A DNA stretch of 64,000 bases from Liolophura sinensis. Taxonomy: Eukaryota; Mollusca; Polyplacophora; Chitonida; Chitonidae. Below the pieces are notes generated by a model. It saw only the letters and a list, made by a program, of their open reading frames with translations. It did no database searches and was not told the DNA's origin. The stretch spans positions 92,557,805 through 92,621,804 of the forward strand of contig NC_088295.1 of the NCBI RefSeq assembly GCF_032854445.1, in the 5' to 3' direction. Position 1 is the stretch's first letter. Each line of letters opens with the position of its first letter. Below, one piece after another: positions 60,904 to 64,000 of the stretch. Made by a program: the position numbers and the translations under genes.

Positions 60904-63245
60904 TTATTTCGGTTGGGATAACCAAAGTTACATAATGTAGAACAGGTTTCTTTGACATCATTTCTTTTTTTTTTAATCTCAAAATTTAATGGACAATTTA
61001 ATGAAATTGAAGCATCTTAATTATTTCATGATGAATCTAAAACTACAATCATATATGGATGAGGGTTGTCAACCCCGTGGTTATACAAAAAGTAAGATTT
61101 TATAAGCATAATTATATTGAAAATCTTACAAAATGTACATCATGCATGTCTGGACTTATGCAAACACACAGAAGGGTGACAAATTGCGGTGTTAGCAGCA
61201 ACACTTTGTCAGATGCCCCTCTATAGGATGTACACATGTGGTGGTGGATGAAGGGAAGGTATTGATTGCCATGGCAACAGTCTCACTATTGAACCAGCTT
61301 CATGCCAGGTGTTAAAAGTGCTATGTCATTGAATTGTGCATGTGCTTGTGTGTTATCCTTGGAGAGGTTCTTGTAGTAGAATTTCTGGATTGGGGTCTTT
61401 AGTCTGTTACCTCTGAGAGGGATACTTGCTTGAGAATTCAGAGGAGAGTGGAGAATGGCAGGCATGTGTATCAAGCTCAAACAGGGCCATAAGACTTTCC
61501 TACTGTGTCCTGAGCTGTCAGCTTCCCAGGTGACACTCCTAAGTAGAGTTTTATCATTTAAGGTGTGAATAAACGGTGCTTAATTTTAATAGCCATTTCT
61601 TATTGCTTGACTTTTATTAGCGGGACTTTTATCATTATATTTTTAATTGGATAACAATGTATTATATAGATGTAGATGTCTCTGAAGTGGACTGATTTTT
61701 CATATATTAGTATTTTAGCTGAGTGTTGTAAACTGTTGTTTAGGTATTGATAATTGTGAAGGACCTCTACATCCTCTGTCATCTATATGTATCTCCCTGA
61801 CATAAATGTCTGTATGATTACATGAACATAGCTTTGCATGCAAACCAGCTGTTGCTTAGTTTGTGTCCATGGTGAATGGTGTAAACTGCCTGATTTGTGT
61901 CTAATGCCACATCTCCACCCCTGGGGGCCCATGTAATACACCTGTGGGTGGCTCTGCTACAAGTTGGTTTTAGTTGCTGAGTTGGCTTAATTTGGTTGGT
62001 TTTGATTGATCAGGAGTTAGGTTGGGTATGATTAGTGTGGCAGTTGGTTGATTGTAATGGGTCAGGAGGTTGGTGGATTGAACTCGGTTGGTGGATTGAA
62101 CTCGGTTGGTCAATTAGATACATACTGTTAAGGGGCTAAATGGGTCGAGCCATAAATTTGACAGCTAAGTATCAATACAATTCTTCCTGATACCTGAGCA
62201 CCAGTGTTTAAATAAAGAAGTAGTTTTATTAGTGATCATAGGTGACCCGGGTTTGTATGTTCATATCTGTACCTGTGATTTGATATGGGGTGATGTGGCT
62301 CTCATGGGTTTACCCCTGTTAGTGATCTGTAAAGGTGCTGCTGCTGCCGCCATCAAGCTAGCCTCATTTTTCCTAAGTGCTATTTAATGGTCTCACCCTG
62401 GTACATATAGATCTACCTTTATTGAGGTCAAAGAATAACTTTCAGTGCAATTTATGCACATTTTTAATTTGATTTTGGAGACAAAACTACGTTGGTTGGA
62501 TTGACCAATTTCAGGGTTTCAAGTATAATTTTTATCTTTATTTTGTCTACTCAAAATAATGCCCTCAGAATATGCTCGAATAAACACCTTGTAAACATGC
62601 GAAAAGGCTGAAGAATCCCAGTACCTGTGGTAAGTAAGGCAGTGCTGATGAGGTGTTAGGTACACGTGGACTGTGTAGCAAAACTGTACATGCATGTTAT
62701 AAAACTGATATTAGTGCTAAGGATAAACAGTCATGCATAATAATTATTTGGCATATATGTATATGAAGTGCAAATGTATATACTCCGATCTGTTAGATAT
62801 ATTTACATGGTCAGTTTTGTGTAACGTCCTAATTATTTATGCAATATACAGAATTGTGTGCTTGTCTGTAAATAAAAATATGTATTCCACATTGACGAAG
62901 GATGTTGTGTTTTGTGTGAAATATCATTATCTGTCGTAAACTTGCATGGGGATTTGTCTGTGGATTTCCTGGGGTACTCAGTTTTCATCTGTTTCCTGTT
63001 TGCTGATAGTATAAAAATCATGAGGTGCACAGTCGAGTTCCCTCTTCCTCATCAGTAATGTGTGTGAAATAGTTACAGTGAAGTTTCCCCTTTAGGTCCA
63101 ACAAGAAATCTGTGGTATATAGAAGTTGCAGAATTTTAATCACCAAACTTTAATCCACTTAGGATTTAATTTAGCATTTGTAGTTCTTGTAGTGAACTGG
63201 CAGCCTCAATGTTATGATGGTGTGATTTTTCTTAGTCTTTGTAAC
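60904..63245. other. Unassigned DNA
   Basis: No recognisable coding region. A short 18-bp repeat (GGTTGGTGGATTGAACTC) lies at about 62070-62107. Confidence 0.4.
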
Positions 63246-63345
63246 TATTTATTTATTTATTTGATTGGTGTTTAACCAACTAAGCCACGGAGGTCTCTCT
63301 TTGTAACTATGTGTCACTAAGCCAGGGAGGCCTCTGTTTGTAACT
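63246..63345 (-). repeat. Internally deleted SINE
   Basis: On the minus strand a head-like GACCTCCGTGGCTTAGTTGG joins directly to the tail ACACCAATCAAATAAATAAA. A second head-like GAGGCCTCCCTGGCTTAGTG lies 45 bases upstream. The whole body between head and tail is missing. Confidence 0.65.
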
Positions 63346-64000
63346 ATGTGTCACTACAACTTGTACACCTTGGTCTCTGTCCTTGGACTAGCTGAGTTAC
63401 CAGCCCAATCTGTCTTTGTGGACTTTTTAAAAATGCTTTATTATTCTAGAAGATCCATCAGAGTATTAAACATAGCTGCTGTTTACCTGTGAATCCCTAT
63501 ATTGACATGGTTGCATTGTCAGGGACTCTATCAAAGTGTCTGTTGACTTCCTAGTAACGCCTCAAAACACTGGACCAAAATACCTGTAGCTCCAGCAGGG
63601 AATTCCCCCTGATGATGGCGCTATAAATCAGCGAATGTCTAGACAGTCAGCCATCACCAGGTGGCCACATATTATTGACCTATTTTTTCAGCGTTACCTG
63701 GAAATTTATTGTTCAGGTAGTCCTTGAAATCAATTTTGAAAGCTCTTAGCTTGTTAATGGTGTAGTCCTACTGCTTCTTTACCTGTGTGGCATCAAGAGG
63801 AGACATATACCCCTGCATCCCTACCCCTGAGTTCAAACTTACAAAGGATAATTCACCTGTACAACCCCTATTTGTGTAGTGTCCTGTATGTCAGTTAAAA
63901 TATGGAATATTCCAACAGTGATATGTGCTCTGAGTAAACAGGTGACACCCAAGTTGTCGATGTGCAGGTGAAAGTCTCTAACCGGATGATGTAATGGTGC
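63346..64000. other. Unassigned DNA at the right edge
   Basis: No gene, RNA or repeat identified. Confidence 0.35.

Overview
The window is animal nuclear DNA, most likely from a mollusc. It contains spliceosomal introns, a tRNA-headed SINE whose tail (ACCATAATGCTGGTCGCC..., ending in AAATAAATA runs) is of a kind common in bivalves and gastropods, BEL/Pao and Penelope-like retroelement relics, a PIF/Harbinger element, and exceptional amounts of minisatellite. The mollusc assignment rests on my recognition of the SINE tail and the overall element mix, not on a search. No bacterial genes, rRNA, intact tRNA or CRISPR were seen.

Layout. 1-389 is a 35-bp satellite and 1068-4224 a 54-bp satellite. 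4226-7580 is a 5'-truncated, stop-ridden BEL/Pao LTR retroelement on the + strand. 7.6-10.5 kb is unassigned apart from a tRNA-like patch and a hammerhead-like motif. 10485-10712 (-) is a probable non-LTR retrotransposon 3' fragment. 11242-13045 (-) is a decayed Penelope-like element with reverse transcriptase and GIY-YIG endonuclease.

From 13884 to 56722 (+) I can assemble one protein gene of ten coding exons, 1152 nt and 383 codons plus stop in total terms of 384 triplets. All nine introns are phase 1. The predicted protein has a signal peptide (exon 1), an Ig-like domain (exon 2), a Cys/Pro/Thr-rich stalk built from duplicated small exons (exons 3-6, exon 4 carrying a 27-bp coding VNTR), three membrane segments (one each in exons 7, 8 and 9) and a short hydrophilic cytoplasmic tail (exon 10). 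I do not recognise it as a named family. The overall plan (N-terminal Ig followed by several membrane helices) is reminiscent of CD47 only in topology.

Most of this gene's introns carry their own, mutually unrelated minisatellites (units of 96, 30, 42, 48, 22, 76, 26, 20, 55, 74, 84/52, 62/63, 33, 30 and 44 bp). Intron 8 is almost wholly tandem repeat, including about 200 copies of a 62/63-bp unit over 12.3 kb. The 84-bp array that opens intron 8 appears to have grown out of the exon 8 splice donor itself, so the intron begins with a ladder of consensus 5' splice sites.

Intron 7 contains a complete PIF/Harbinger DNA transposon (32978-36839, TTA target duplication, GCGAAC-rich terminal inverted repeats). 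Its transposase gene (+) and MADF/BESS-type DNA-binding gene (-) are interlocked: each gene's second exon lies inside the other's intron, and the two 3' splice sites face each other across 48 bp that share a palindromic branch-point motif. A 236-bp mariner-type MITE is nested inside it. After 56.7 kb come the probable 3' UTR, more minisatellites (37, 108, 15 and 25 bp) and unassigned DNA with SINE remnants.
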